DNA from: Parachlamydiaceae bacterium
GTDB lineage: Bacteria; Chlamydiota; Chlamydiia; Chlamydiales; Parachlamydiaceae
DNA length: 49,320 nucleotides
Direction: 5' to 3'
Assembly: GCA_013816265.1 (NCBI GenBank)
Contig: JACDES010000008.1
Span: 1 to 49,320 of the forward strand
Part shown: piece by piece, positions 24,607 through 33,377 of the stretch
Position numbering within the stretch: position 1 is the stretch's first letter
Layout: each line of letters starts with the position of its first letter
Made by a program: the position numbers and the translations under genes
The notes under the pieces: model-generated
Told to the model about the DNA's origin: nothing
Databases searched by the model: none
The model's input: the letters and a program-made list of their open reading frames with translations, nothing else

Positions 24607-26382
24607 ATGAATACTCCCTTACCCAAAACACTTTTTGCTTTTTCTTGGCACTTCCTAAAAAAACAATGGAAATTGCTGGTCATCATTCAATTGTTAAGCT
24701 TCGCTTGGTCTATAGACCATACCATGTGGCCCTACATCATCATGGTCCTAATCGATAGCATCACGAATTTTACTGGCGATCGAGTTGAAATGTGGTCTGT
24801 TCTCTCAACGCCTATTATCATGGGTATAATTCTTTGGATTTCGGTTGAACTTAGTTTTCGTGTATCCGGTATTTTGTTGGCGCGACTCATTCCAAAATTA
24901 GAAGCAGATGTTCGATTAAGCATGTTCGATTATGTACAAGCACACTCGCACCTCTATTTTAGTAATAACATGGCCGGTGCAATCGCAAATAAAATCTCTG
25001 ATATGCCTCAAAGCTTAACAAGAATACTTCTGCAAGTTGTTCAATTATTTTTGCCTGTCGCAATGGCCTTAATCATTTCTACAGTATTATTTGCAAGAAT
25101 CAACCCACTTTTTGCTATTCTCTTGGTTGCTTGGATGATAATCCACATGAGTATTTGTTTTTATTATGCTCGTTATTGCGATCATTATGCTAACGTGCAC
25201 GCAGAGGCTCGTAGTAAATTAGCCGGTAAGGTTGTAGACAGTTTGACAAATACAACAAATATTAAACTCTTTTCACGTCATCGTTTTGAATATTGGTACT
25301 TATCACTTTTTCAAAAAGAAGAACAACAAAAACACTGGGAGTCCCTCTGGTATATCGAGAAAATGAAATTTGCCTTAGGAATAGCTTCCTTTTTAGGTGC
25401 CGGTATCGCACTAAATTGGTACATGCTTTATAGCTGGCAACAAGAACAAATCACAACAGGTGAAGTGGTTTTTATTTTCAACACCTCCTGGAATATTACC
25501 ATCATGGCATGGTTAGCAGGTCTTGAACTCCCTCAATTATTTAAAGAAATTGGCATTTGCCGCCAGGCCTTATCGATCATTCAAGATCCACATGATATTG
25601 TTGATGCCCCAGCCGCAAAATCATTACGATTAACAAAGGGCGAAATCGTCTTTGATAATGTTACATTCCGTTACGGAAAATCTGCAAATCTATTCCAGAA
25701 TAAAAATATTACGATTGAGGCAGGACAGAAAGTTGGCTTGGTTGGCTTCTCTGGATCAGGAAAAACATCATTCGTAAATCTTATTCTCCGTTATTTTGAT
25801 ATTGATAGTGGTCGTATATTAATCGATGGACAAGATATCGCAAAGGTCACCCAGGATTCACTCAGAAGTCAAATTGCTGTGATTCCTCAAGATCCTTCTC
25901 TTTTTCATCGATCTCTAATGGAAAATATTCGCTATGGTTATCTTGAAGCGACAGATGAAGAAGTAATCGAAGCATCCAAAAAAGCCCACTGCCATGAATT
26001 TGTATTAAAAATGCCTGAAAAATATGATTCACTTGTCGGTGAAAGAGGTATTAAACTTTCAGGAGGCCAACGTCAGCGTATTGCAATTGCAAGAGCTATA
26101 TTGAAAAATGCTCCTATTCTTATTTTAGATGAAGCTACCTCTGCATTAGATTCGGTTACAGAAAGAGAAATTCAAGAGGGATTAGATATTCTTATGCAAA
26201 ATCATACGACGATAGTTGTGGCACATCGTCTCTCCACTCTTTCTGGTATGGATCGAATTTTAGTCTTTAAAGAAGGTAAAATTGCAGAAGATGGAACTCA
26301 CGATGAGCTCATTGCTGAAAATGGTCATTATGCAAGAATGTGGGATATGCAAGCCGGCGGATTCTTACCGGAAGAAGAATAA
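24607..26382 (+). CDS. ABC exporter, membrane and ATPase domains fused (MsbA-like type)
   Basis: A 591-residue half-transporter. Residues ~15-320 carry six membrane helices of the type-1 exporter fold. Residues ~345-580 are the ATPase: Walker A G-F-S-G-S-G-K-T near 380, Q-loop I-P-Q-D-P-S-L-F, signature L-S-G-G-Q-R-Q-R at 484-491, Walker B I-L-I-L-D-E-A-T-S and the switch histidine in V-A-H-R-L-S-T. It should work as a homodimer in the inner membrane, exporting a lipid, peptide or drug; the substrate is unknown. A small two-helix membrane protein gene follows after 35 bases, probably in the same transcript. Confidence 0.93.
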   Translation: MNTPLPKTLFAFSWHFLKKQWKLLVIIQLLSFAWSIDHTMWPYIIMVLIDSITNFTGDRVEMWSVLSTPIIMGIILWISVELSFRVSGILLARLIPKLEADVRLSMFDYVQAHSHLYFSNNMAGAIANKISDMPQSLTRILLQVVQLFLPVAMALIISTVLFARINPLFAILLVAWMIIHMSICFYYARYCDHYANVHAEARSKLAGKVVDSLTNTTNIKLFSRHRFEYWYLSLFQKEEQQKHWESLWYIEKMKFALGIASFLGAGIALNWYMLYSWQQEQITTGEVVFIFNTSWNITIMAWLAGLELPQLFKEIGICRQALSIIQDPHDIVDAPAAKSLRLTKGEIVFDNVTFRYGKSANLFQNKNITIEAGQKVGLVGFSGSGKTSFVNLILRYFDIDSGRILIDGQDIAKVTQDSLRSQIAVIPQDPSLFHRSLMENIRYGYLEATDEEVIEASKKAHCHEFVLKMPEKYDSLVGERGIKLSGGQRQRIAIARAILKNAPILILDEATSALDSVTEREIQEGLDILMQNHTTIVVAHRLSTLSGMDRILVFKEGKIAEDGTHDELIAENGHYARMWDMQAGGFLPEEE

Positions 26383-26417
26383 TTAAATTTATATGGATCC
26401 ATGCAAAGAGGTCGTTA

Positions 26418-26768
26418 ATGTTCGAACAAAAAAAACATCCATTATCTACTCGAAGAACCTTCTTATTTAGGCTTTTAATAAATTTTGTTGCTGGATTATC
26501 ACTCACATTTCTTTCTTTAGGCCTAGGAATGTGGGGTTATCACCACTTTGAAGGAATGTCATGGATCGATGCCTATGCCAATGCATCCATGATTTTATCT
26601 GGAATGGGACCATTAAGTACCCCTACCACATATAATGGAAAGTTATTTGCTGGAACTTATGCCCTCTTTAGTGGCATCGTATTTCTTATTATTATGGCAA
26701 TCATCTTTGCCCCTGTCTTTCATCGCTTTATGCACAAATTCCACATGGAAGACAGTAATAAAAATTAA
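26418..26768 (+). CDS. Small two-helix membrane protein with K+-channel-like pore segment
   Basis: A 116-residue protein; ATG at 26418 has AGAGG seven bases upstream. It has two strong membrane helices (about residues 18-38 and 76-100). Between them lies W-I-D-A-Y-A-N-A-S-M-I-L-S-G-M-G-P, then P-T-T-Y-N-G-K-L-F-A-G-T-Y-A-L. The order pore helix, glycine-bearing loop, P-x-T, G-K-L-F-A, Y-A-L-F-S-G-I is the layout of two-helix potassium channels. However, the T-V-G-Y-G filter is replaced by L-S-G-M-G-P. Ion conduction is doubtful; it may be a relative recruited to another role. It follows the ABC exporter gene closely. Confidence 0.78.
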   Translation: MFEQKKHPLSTRRTFLFRLLINFVAGLSLTFLSLGLGMWGYHHFEGMSWIDAYANASMILSGMGPLSTPTTYNGKLFAGTYALFSGIVFLIIMAIIFAPVFHRFMHKFHMEDSNKN

Positions 26769-26901
26769 TTTTTATCCTACCCTTAAATTATTTCATAATT
26801 AATACAAACATTTAGGTATATTATTTAAAAAAAATAATATATAATAATATTTATATTGGAAGATAAGATTATCTTATTACAAATAATAGTATGGAGGTTA
26901 T

Positions 26902-27219
26902 ATGTGTGATAATAATATTAACTCTTCTTTTGATAGATTTCGTGAATCAATTGAACATTTTAAAAATCAATTAAGTTCTGTAGAACATGCAATGAAAAAG
27001 ACAAAACCAAATTTAAAAGGTAATGATCCTATTTGTCCCTCATGTCCAACTCCTATTTGTCCCTCATGTCCCCCTCCTATTTGCCCCTCATGCCCTCCCC
27101 TATTTACCCATCGTGACCAACACACAGATCACGGTCTTCTATCTCTGTTTGATCCAAAATTACAGCATAGCATCAAACGAAAAAAAGGCCATCACAATGA
27201 TAAGCATAAAAGAGTATGA
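26902..27219 (+). CDS. Small protein with PICPSCPP repeats and basic histidine-rich tail
   Basis: A 105-residue protein with a good GGAGG before the ATG. Residues 1-40 are polar and helical. Residues 43-66 are three units of P-I-C-P-S-C-P-(T/P), giving three C-P-x-C pairs. The tail is rich in His, Lys and Arg (K-R-K-K-G-H-H-N-D-K-H-K-R). There is no signal peptide or membrane segment. The regular cysteine pairs could bind metal or form disulfides; the Pro/Cys units also resemble extended repeats of surface or spore-type structures. I recognise no family. It is a single-gene unit. Confidence 0.7.
   Translation: MCDNNINSSFDRFRESIEHFKNQLSSVEHAMKKTKPNLKGNDPICPSCPTPICPSCPPPICPSCPPLFTHRDQHTDHGLLSLFDPKLQHSIKRKKGHHNDKHKRV
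27028..27099 (+). repeat. Three 24-bp tandem repeats inside the CPSCP protein gene
   Basis: Units start at 27028, 27052 and 27076 with CCTATTTGTCCCTCATGTCC or close variants; a partial fourth starts near 27100. Each encodes eight residues, so copy number can change without shifting the frame. Confidence 0.88.
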
Positions 27220-27469
27220 ACATTGCGGTAACTTTCTAATTTTTCCTCAAAATTATCTTCTATAGAGGGTTTTGCACTAGCAATTCCCCCTATTAATCTT
27301 TCTATAATCTAGCTAATTTATCAAAAACAATTATTTATTCTTCTATTAAATACTTAAATAAATCCATCCAATTATCATTAAATAAATACTTATACAATCT
27401 TTATATAAAATTTACATATAAATGTTATAATTATGTTTAATAATTAATAATATAACAAAAAGGAAAAAA

Positions 27470-28774
27470 ATGTCTATAAGTTCATCTTTAGGGTTAGCTC
27501 CTCAAAGTCAAGGATCAACTCCTTTTGTTCGGGATATGATCAGAATTCAACAGACAATAGAAGCCGGTCAGCGTCTTAATTTTGATCTAGGCGATCAATC
27601 GCGATATATCGGATCTCCTGAAGAAATTAAAGAGATTCCAGGTGCGTTTAGACAACATATTAAACCTGATGGTTCCTGCTGGGCTCGAGCATTATGGCAG
27701 AATACAATGAGTCAAGTATTTATCGATCCGCAAGAATTCGATGACTTTATTGCCAAAATAGCTAGAACGCAACATGAAAATAACGTTCCGAAAAAATTGG
27801 TAGAAGGAACGATTCATATTTTATGTGCGATGAGAAACCAAACTGATGCTCAAAGGATTGAATATCTCAATCACGTTAATGTTGATAACACACTTGTTTT
27901 CTACGCACGTCATGTAGCTGCAAATTATATGGAAAAAAACTTTACTTTCTATACAGCCGCAGATCTAGAAGATATAAGAACGAATATTCATCGTTACGGT
28001 GGTCCTGAAGTGAACGCATTTGCTCGCCATTTCAACTTAGCGGTTTACACGATAAGTAAAAGAAGTGATACAAATCGTTGGATGTACATTGAGCAATTAA
28101 AAACTGATCGCTTTGCACGTGTTGGGATTCATGTGGAGTCAGCGGAATTCAACTTGAATAACCGCAAAATTATGTTTGGCGTTCATGATAAGCATTTTGA
28201 AGTGATAAGTTTTCCTGACGTTGTTCTTGTTAACCAGAATGAGAGTGATGAAAAATTGGTAGCAAGATTGCAGCTTCAAGAGTTAGAAAAGGCTGTTCAA
28301 AAGCAAACAGAATTATCCAGTGATATGCAAGGTAAATTAGATACTTTAGCTGACCACTTGATAGATTTGCGAGCACAAGAAAGAAGTGGTGATCGTAATA
28401 CTTTAAATCAGCATAAAAGAGATTTAGCGAGAAAAATGCAAGAAGACTGCTTGGCTTGCCTACGAGAACAGCAAGTAAGACAATCGGCTGATAGAATGCT
28501 TTCTGCTCGTGAAGCTCCACCTCAAGATTCACCTCGAGGTCAAGCTGCCGAACCAGTAAAGCAAACAAAACCAGCAACTAAACAAGAACCAATTAAAGCG
28601 GCAACTGCTCCCCGTAGACCACAAACAGAAGGTAGAAATAATACTCCTCCACCTGGTGGAAACGGTGGTGGTAACAACGGTGGTGGCAATAATGGATTCT
28701 TCGGAAGATTGTTCAATTTGTTTAGTGCTCCACTTACAGCTTTATTTAGCTGGTTAAATCGCTTATTTTCCTAA
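27470..28774 (+). CDS. OTU-like cysteine protease, putative deubiquitinase effector
   Basis: A 434-residue protein. The motif P-D67-G-S-C70-W-A-R-A-L matches the OTU catalytic Asp/Cys signature (D-G-x-C). Y-G-G-P-E-V-N-A-F-A-R-H-F-N-L-A-V (176-192) matches the OTU W-G-G-x-x-E strand region. K-H242-F-E-V-I matches the catalytic His. Residues ~258-335 form a coiled coil, 345-400 are Pro/Lys-rich, 395-415 are Gly/Asn-rich, and the end is a short amphipathic W/F/L-rich helix that may touch membranes. OTU enzymes cleave ubiquitin or related chains, a host target with no use inside a bacterium. A type III-secreted effector is therefore likely (inference). It has its own terminator. Confidence 0.85.
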   Translation: MSISSSLGLAPQSQGSTPFVRDMIRIQQTIEAGQRLNFDLGDQSRYIGSPEEIKEIPGAFRQHIKPDGSCWARALWQNTMSQVFIDPQEFDDFIAKIARTQHENNVPKKLVEGTIHILCAMRNQTDAQRIEYLNHVNVDNTLVFYARHVAANYMEKNFTFYTAADLEDIRTNIHRYGGPEVNAFARHFNLAVYTISKRSDTNRWMYIEQLKTDRFARVGIHVESAEFNLNNRKIMFGVHDKHFEVISFPDVVLVNQNESDEKLVARLQLQELEKAVQKQTELSSDMQGKLDTLADHLIDLRAQERSGDRNTLNQHKRDLARKMQEDCLACLREQQVRQSADRMLSAREAPPQDSPRGQAAEPVKQTKPATKQEPIKAATAPRRPQTEGRNNTPPPGGNGGGNNGGGNNGFFGRLFNLFSAPLTALFSWLNRLFS

Positions 28775-28786
28775 AGAAATATCATA

Positions 28787-28810
28787 GGGGGTCATTCTTG
28801 ACCCCCTTTT
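28787..28810 (+). terminator. Terminator after the OTU protease gene
   Basis: GGGGGTCA (28787-28794) and TGACCCCC (28799-28806) pair around TTCT, followed by TTTT. Confidence 0.95.
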
Positions 28811-29062
28811 CTTATTAATTCAATCTTTCCATTCCATTATCATCCCATGCATCGACGGAGAAAAACGTCCTTTGGGGTACGTGTCGCTTTCATTCGTTGA
28901 AACTCATTCAAACATAATCAAACCAATATTTTTTTTGAACTTTCTTTTTGACTTATCTTTATTAATTCTTAATAGTTTGCTGATATATATTCATCCAATA
29001 AATTTTCCATAAAAAAATATCAAAATTAATATATTTGATAATCCTTAAAAAGCGGTAACATA

Positions 29063-31042
29063 ATGAATTTACAAACAGTAGCTCAAAGACATGTTCCAAT
29101 GGACACAACTGACCTTTCTAGCGGTGCTGGTTCAGGATCGGGTTCTAGTTCAAGGGTTTCTCCACCAATATTGCCACCAGCATCAACATCCCCTGCTATT
29201 AGCTCAACTGTCTCACAAATAGATCAATTCCAACTAAAATTTCCAATTGGAGAGCTTCAAAAAATCAATGAAAGATTAAAAAAGGAGATAGATGGGCTGA
29301 ATAACGAGCTTCAATTAGTTATGAATGAGTTTAAATCCTTTGAAACAAAACAAAAGGAAATTAATCAAAAAGATAAAGACTTGATGTCCTCTTTTCAAAA
29401 AGAGCTTGATCGAATAAATAATGAATTGGTCCCTATTCAACAAAAACTACAAAATTTATATCAGGAACGACTTGTCGACATCACTAAACCAATGACTTCA
29501 CAACAACTGGAAAACATGCTGTCTATTCAAAGTAAGCATTTAGCATTAACAAATGAGAAGTCTTCATTAGAAAATAAAATCGCAGAGGGGAAAAAAGCTC
29601 TCAAAATAGAGGTGCAAGATTTACAAGTAAGCGTGGAATTTTTACAGTCTAGAAATTCACTAACTCTTGAAAAAAAGAATGCGTTAGTCAAAAATCTTAA
29701 AGAAAATGAAGATGCAATTAAGTGCCTACAAAATATAAAAAAAGTTGGCGAGACCTTTCAATTACATTTTCCATTACCACCAACAGAACAAAACCAACCA
29801 ACACTACTCCAGCAAAAGCCACAAGTGCAACAACAACCATTGCTTATTTCGCTTCAACAACAAACTAAGCCTGCAACACCACTAACACAACAACAACTCC
29901 CGATATCTCTTGAGCAAGTAATTCAACAACAAAAAATGGAAAAATTAAACAATACACCTCCAGCTAGTCTTCCAGCCTCCATTCTTTTAGATAAAGGTAC
30001 TGGCATTAAAGAAGCAGAAAAACAATCTGCCCCAAAACCTTCTAACGGATCATCTTCCGCTGCATCTATCTCTGCCAGCTCGGCCCCTGCAGGATCCACC
30101 TCTTCCACATCCTCTTTAGCTTCAAAAAAACCTAATGAAAAATCACATGATAAAAAACAAAGAAAACTGGAAACTGCTATTCGAGGAATTCAATCTTCGA
30201 TTAATCAAAATAAAGCAGAATTAGAAGGTTATGAAACAGAGAATAAAGAGTTCCTAAGGCAGCTTGAGGAATTTACGGCTAAATTAAAGTTAATACAAGA
30301 AGCTCCTTCACTTTTGAATAAATTAATAAGCTTGAAAAAGGATAATTATACTCCAAAGGATGTCGAATTTCTCTCAATTATAGAAACTGAAAAAGGAAAA
30401 GTGGCTAATGATTATTTTCATTCTACCAAAGCTGGCGTTAAAATCACAGTTGCCTTACTCAGTTCAGATCTAACTGAACTTAGAAATCTTAATACAAATT
30501 TTATTAGTAGTAAATTAAGTTTAGAAATGAACCTAAAGAGCCAAAAACAAAAAATTGATACATCAAATTCTAAGAATCTAAAATTTGAAAATTCCTTACG
30601 CGATGCAAAAGAAAAATTAAAAAAATATTTGGAATCCGAAAAAGATAATGAAACAGATTCATCCGCAGATTCCTCATCAGAATCACCATCCAAAGTTTCA
30701 ACGATTTCATCTAGACCATCTACAGCAGCGACGCAGTCTACAGCAGGAGGATCAACATTAAAAGCAGTTGCATCTGCAAAAGCTAAAGCAGCGGCATCGT
30801 CAGCAGCAACTCCACTAGGAGTAAAAGCGGTACCAAAATCAAAAACACATCAATCATCATCTGCTGGAGCAGGATCTGGTTCAGGGGCCACAGCAGAAAA
30901 AACGTCGCCTTCATCATCTTCAAAAAAGAGAAAACCTGAATCTCAAGATGTTGTTGATAGCTCAACACTGAATGGTGCACAAATGAACGGACATATACAC
31001 AAAAAGCCGATGTTAGTTAAACCAGGAACAAACATACCTTAG
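29063..31042 (+). CDS. Coiled-coil, low-complexity protein with nuclear-localisation-like tail (putative effector)
   Basis: A 659-residue hydrophilic protein. In order: Ser/Gly-rich start; coiled coil ~60-235; Gln/Pro-rich stretch ~245-300; Ser/Ala-rich 325-360; second coiled coil ~370-525; acidic serines (D-S-S-A-D-S-S-S-E); Ser/Ala/Gly-rich linker; and S-S-S-S-K-K-R-K-P-E-S near 630, which looks like a monopartite nuclear localisation signal. It shares its layout and several segments (V-P-M-D near the N-terminus, D-V-E-F-L, a basic K-R-K tail) with the protein at 31722-33179. It has no signal peptide or enzyme motif. The composition suggests delivery to the host and possible action in the nucleus; this is inference. 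Confidence 0.85.
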   Translation: MNLQTVAQRHVPMDTTDLSSGAGSGSGSSSRVSPPILPPASTSPAISSTVSQIDQFQLKFPIGELQKINERLKKEIDGLNNELQLVMNEFKSFETKQKEINQKDKDLMSSFQKELDRINNELVPIQQKLQNLYQERLVDITKPMTSQQLENMLSIQSKHLALTNEKSSLENKIAEGKKALKIEVQDLQVSVEFLQSRNSLTLEKKNALVKNLKENEDAIKCLQNIKKVGETFQLHFPLPPTEQNQPTLLQQKPQVQQQPLLISLQQQTKPATPLTQQQLPISLEQVIQQQKMEKLNNTPPASLPASILLDKGTGIKEAEKQSAPKPSNGSSSAASISASSAPAGSTSSTSSLASKKPNEKSHDKKQRKLETAIRGIQSSINQNKAELEGYETENKEFLRQLEEFTAKLKLIQEAPSLLNKLISLKKDNYTPKDVEFLSIIETEKGKVANDYFHSTKAGVKITVALLSSDLTELRNLNTNFISSKLSLEMNLKSQKQKIDTSNSKNLKFENSLRDAKEKLKKYLESEKDNETDSSADSSSESPSKVSTISSRPSTAATQSTAGGSTLKAVASAKAKAAASSAATPLGVKAVPKSKTHQSSSAGAGSGSGATAEKTSPSSSSKKRKPESQDVVDSSTLNGAQMNGHIHKKPMLVKPGTNIP

Positions 31043-31396
31043 TTTTACTATCCGTTTAAAAAATGGTTCATCACACTTTTGTGTGCTAGACAACTTTAAA
31101 TGAGGGGTTTAAAAACATGTGTAAGTACTTTAATTGAATTCAATGCAGAGACGGAGAGGGAGGGAGACGCAAAAGGGTTAGATGAGTTAAATATGCTTAG
31201 ATAAAGCCTAGCGACTCTTCGTTAGCTCGGAGAGCTCTTTTCAAAGCCCAATGCTGTCAAAATTAGAAATAAATGTGAGAATTACTTTATTTTTTTTTAC
31301 AGATATTAGCCCACAAATTTTCTAAAGAAAGCTCCCTTTGTTAGGCCTGAAGGGCCGGCATGAAATAGCCACATCGTTCTCCAAAAAGCGAAAAAT
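31043..31396. repeat. Intergenic repeats upstream of a truncated paralogue
   Basis: Contains a GCAGAGACGGAGAGGGAGGG stretch (31144-), then GACTCTTCGTTAGCTCGGAG (31208-) and CAAAGCCCAATGCTGTC (31241-31257), then GTTAGGCCTGAAGGGC (31340-). The same series occurs in the same order near 48710-49000 and at the window end. The repeat runs to about 31366 and replaces the 5' part of the gene remnant that follows. Confidence 0.75.
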
Positions 31397-31525
31397 CAAA
31401 CTTCCGGCTCATCTTCTTCTTCAAGAAAAAGAAAAGCCGAAACACAAGATGTTTCTGAAAATGAACCCACAATTGGTAAAAATGAACATCAATCTAAAAA
31501 ACAAATGCTCTCAAAACCCTCTTGA
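31397..31525 (+). pseudogene. C-terminal remnant of a third coiled-coil/NLS paralogue
   Basis: This frame ends at TGA 31523-31525 and reads ...S-S-S-S-S-R-K-R-K-A-E-T-Q-D-V, then N-E-H-Q-S-K-K-Q-M-L-S-K. It matches the tail of the protein at 31722-33179 (S-S-S-S-R-K-R-K-A-V-T-Q-E, then N-A-H-Q-S-K-K-Q-M-T-S-K). No start codon, ribosome-binding site or upstream coding sequence remains; a repeat element lies immediately before it. It is a decayed copy between two intact family members. Confidence 0.85.
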
Positions 31526-31721
31526 TCATAACAGCCGCCGGCATTCACTTTTCCGAAGCCTTTTATTATACCTGTAGGGTGTAAATGAATACCCTAAGCT
31601 TTGAATGGAGTTAATTAGCTAGATGATGCTCCTTCTTTATTAATTCTTAATACAGAAATGATAGATTTTTGACCCATGATGTATAATAACTTTATTCAAC
31701 TTGAAAAAATAGGTAAAAAAA

Positions 31722-33179
31722 ATGAGCTCGTTACCACCAGTAAGCCAACCATCAGTTCCGATGGATTTAAGTCTCCTTGCTGATCAACATCCAGATGTAG
31801 CACCTGATGTTCATGAAGGTTTTCAATTTAAATATACTTTGGCCGGCCTACAAATAATTGAGGAAGGATTTGGAAAACAACTTGCGACAACACGAGAAAA
31901 AATACAAGAAAAAAGATTAAAGCTGAAACAAATCGATGCGAGTATGAGCGATCTTCAGAAAAAAATTATTAATCTTAATATCGAAATTCACGGAGTGACG
32001 CATAAAAAAGAGAATGAATTAATAAAAGTTCGAAATGAATTAACAGCCCTTTATCAAAAATTATCTCAAATTGATAAGTCTGTAGCTGCAGACAACATGA
32101 AGCAAATATCTGTTCTTGAATCATTGAATGCCACACTTCCAAAAGAAATAGAACAGTTATATGCAAGTTGTAATGAAAAACGTTTGTCGCTACAAAGTCT
32201 TCAAGATAATTATGAGAAAATGTGGGAAGACCTTTCGAAAACCAACTACGAAGAAAGAGAACAATTGAATATACAGGTACAATTAATTGATAATGATAAG
32301 CAATTCCAACTGGAAAAAAGTTTATTTCAAAATATGTCAAGAGTTGGATACACTTTTCTTACAACACTACCCCTTTCCCAAACAGGAAGCCCCACTTCCT
32401 CAGTTGCTCAAAATAAACTTGATATGCCAATGGAAGAGTGTAAGACTGTTCAGGGCTCCAAAATCGGTCCTCAACAACAAACAAAAAAAACTCGAACAGG
32501 ATCAGCCGCATCATCAAAGAAAAGTCCTAAAACCTCTTCTAAAGGTGATAAAATCGATCAAATTCCAATCCTAAACGCCGCTCTTGAAAAAAATAAATTC
32601 AAATTAGAACAGTTGGAGAAAACGGAAAGTTTTAATAAGAAAACTACTGAAAAATTATTGGCAAGTAACCAATTGATTGAAGAGGCACTTCCTAAATTAA
32701 AAGCGCTCATACTGACACCTCAAAAATTTACAGCAACAGATGTGGAATTTCTCGCCAAAATTGAGGAGCTTGGAGATCAACAAAACGCAAAAGGAAATTA
32801 CTTTATTTCAACAAAACAATTTATTACAATCGGCGTTTCCACTTTAAGCAAAGATTTAATATCGCTTACTAATTTAAAAGAAAAAAATGAAAGTATTCTT
32901 TTTCATTTAAGAAAAAAACTAAGTGAATGTGCTTCAGAAATAGAAACATGTAAAAATGATCTGACTAAATTCACAAGGCGATTGGAAAGAGAAAAACAAG
33001 CATTAAATCCTGGAAAGCATAATGCTCCGATTGAATATTCAGATTCTTCTTCTGAATCATCCTCAGAATCTTCTTCCTCAAGAAAAAGAAAAGCTGTAAC
33101 ACAGGAAGAGATTGGTGATGGTTCCACAAATGGTCAAAATGCTCATCAATCAAAAAAGCAAATGACTTCTAAATCCTAG
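31722..33179 (+). CDS. Coiled-coil protein with SRKRK nuclear-localisation-like tail (putative effector, paralogue)
   Basis: A 485-residue hydrophilic protein, shorter relative of the one at 29063. It starts with V-P-M-D-L-S like V-P-M-D-T-T there. Coiled coil ~30-205; basic Ser/Lys linker K-K-T-R-T-G-S-A-A-S-S-K-K near 255; second coiled coil ~280-430 with T-D-V-E-F-L-A-K-I-E. The end is acidic serines (S-D-S-S-S-E-S-S-S-E) followed by S-S-R-K-R-K, a likely nuclear-localisation motif. The Gln-rich part of the longer paralogue is missing. No signal peptide or enzyme motif. It has its own terminator. Confidence 0.85.
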   Translation: MSSLPPVSQPSVPMDLSLLADQHPDVAPDVHEGFQFKYTLAGLQIIEEGFGKQLATTREKIQEKRLKLKQIDASMSDLQKKIINLNIEIHGVTHKKENELIKVRNELTALYQKLSQIDKSVAADNMKQISVLESLNATLPKEIEQLYASCNEKRLSLQSLQDNYEKMWEDLSKTNYEEREQLNIQVQLIDNDKQFQLEKSLFQNMSRVGYTFLTTLPLSQTGSPTSSVAQNKLDMPMEECKTVQGSKIGPQQQTKKTRTGSAASSKKSPKTSSKGDKIDQIPILNAALEKNKFKLEQLEKTESFNKKTTEKLLASNQLIEEALPKLKALILTPQKFTATDVEFLAKIEELGDQQNAKGNYFISTKQFITIGVSTLSKDLISLTNLKEKNESILFHLRKKLSECASEIETCKNDLTKFTRRLEREKQALNPGKHNAPIEYSDSSSESSSESSSSRKRKAVTQEEIGDGSTNGQNAHQSKKQMTSKS

Positions 33180-33186
33180 TTACATC

Positions 33187-33214
33187 TTGGAGTGCTATTG
33201 CACTCCAATCTTTT
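33187..33214 (+). terminator. Terminator after the second coiled-coil gene
   Basis: TTGGAGTGC (33187-33195) pairs with GCACTCCAA (33200-33208) around TATT, followed by TCTTTTA. Confidence 0.88.
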
Positions 33215-33314
33215 ATTTCTGCGTAGAATAATCGATTTGAATAAGCTCAAATAAAAAGTTATATTAAGTAAATCATTTACATAAATTAAATAAATGCTTT
33301 ATTGATGTCTTTAG

Positions 33315-33344
33315 ACTCCAGCCGGGGTCAACATTGGCTGGAGT
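33315..33344. promoter_or_regulatory. Hairpin in the leader of the deaminase gene
   Basis: ACTCCAGCC (33315-33323) pairs with GGCTGGAGT (33336-33344) around a 12-base loop. No T-run follows, so it is not a plain terminator; it lies 33 bases before the deaminase ATG and may act in the leader RNA. Confidence 0.5.
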
Positions 33345-33377
33345 ATAGTATACACACTTCTAGAAAAGGGATGTCAT

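Noticed and set aside
27028..27110. CRISPR-like direct repeats
   Set aside because: Units are contiguous 24-mers inside a coding frame with no spacers.
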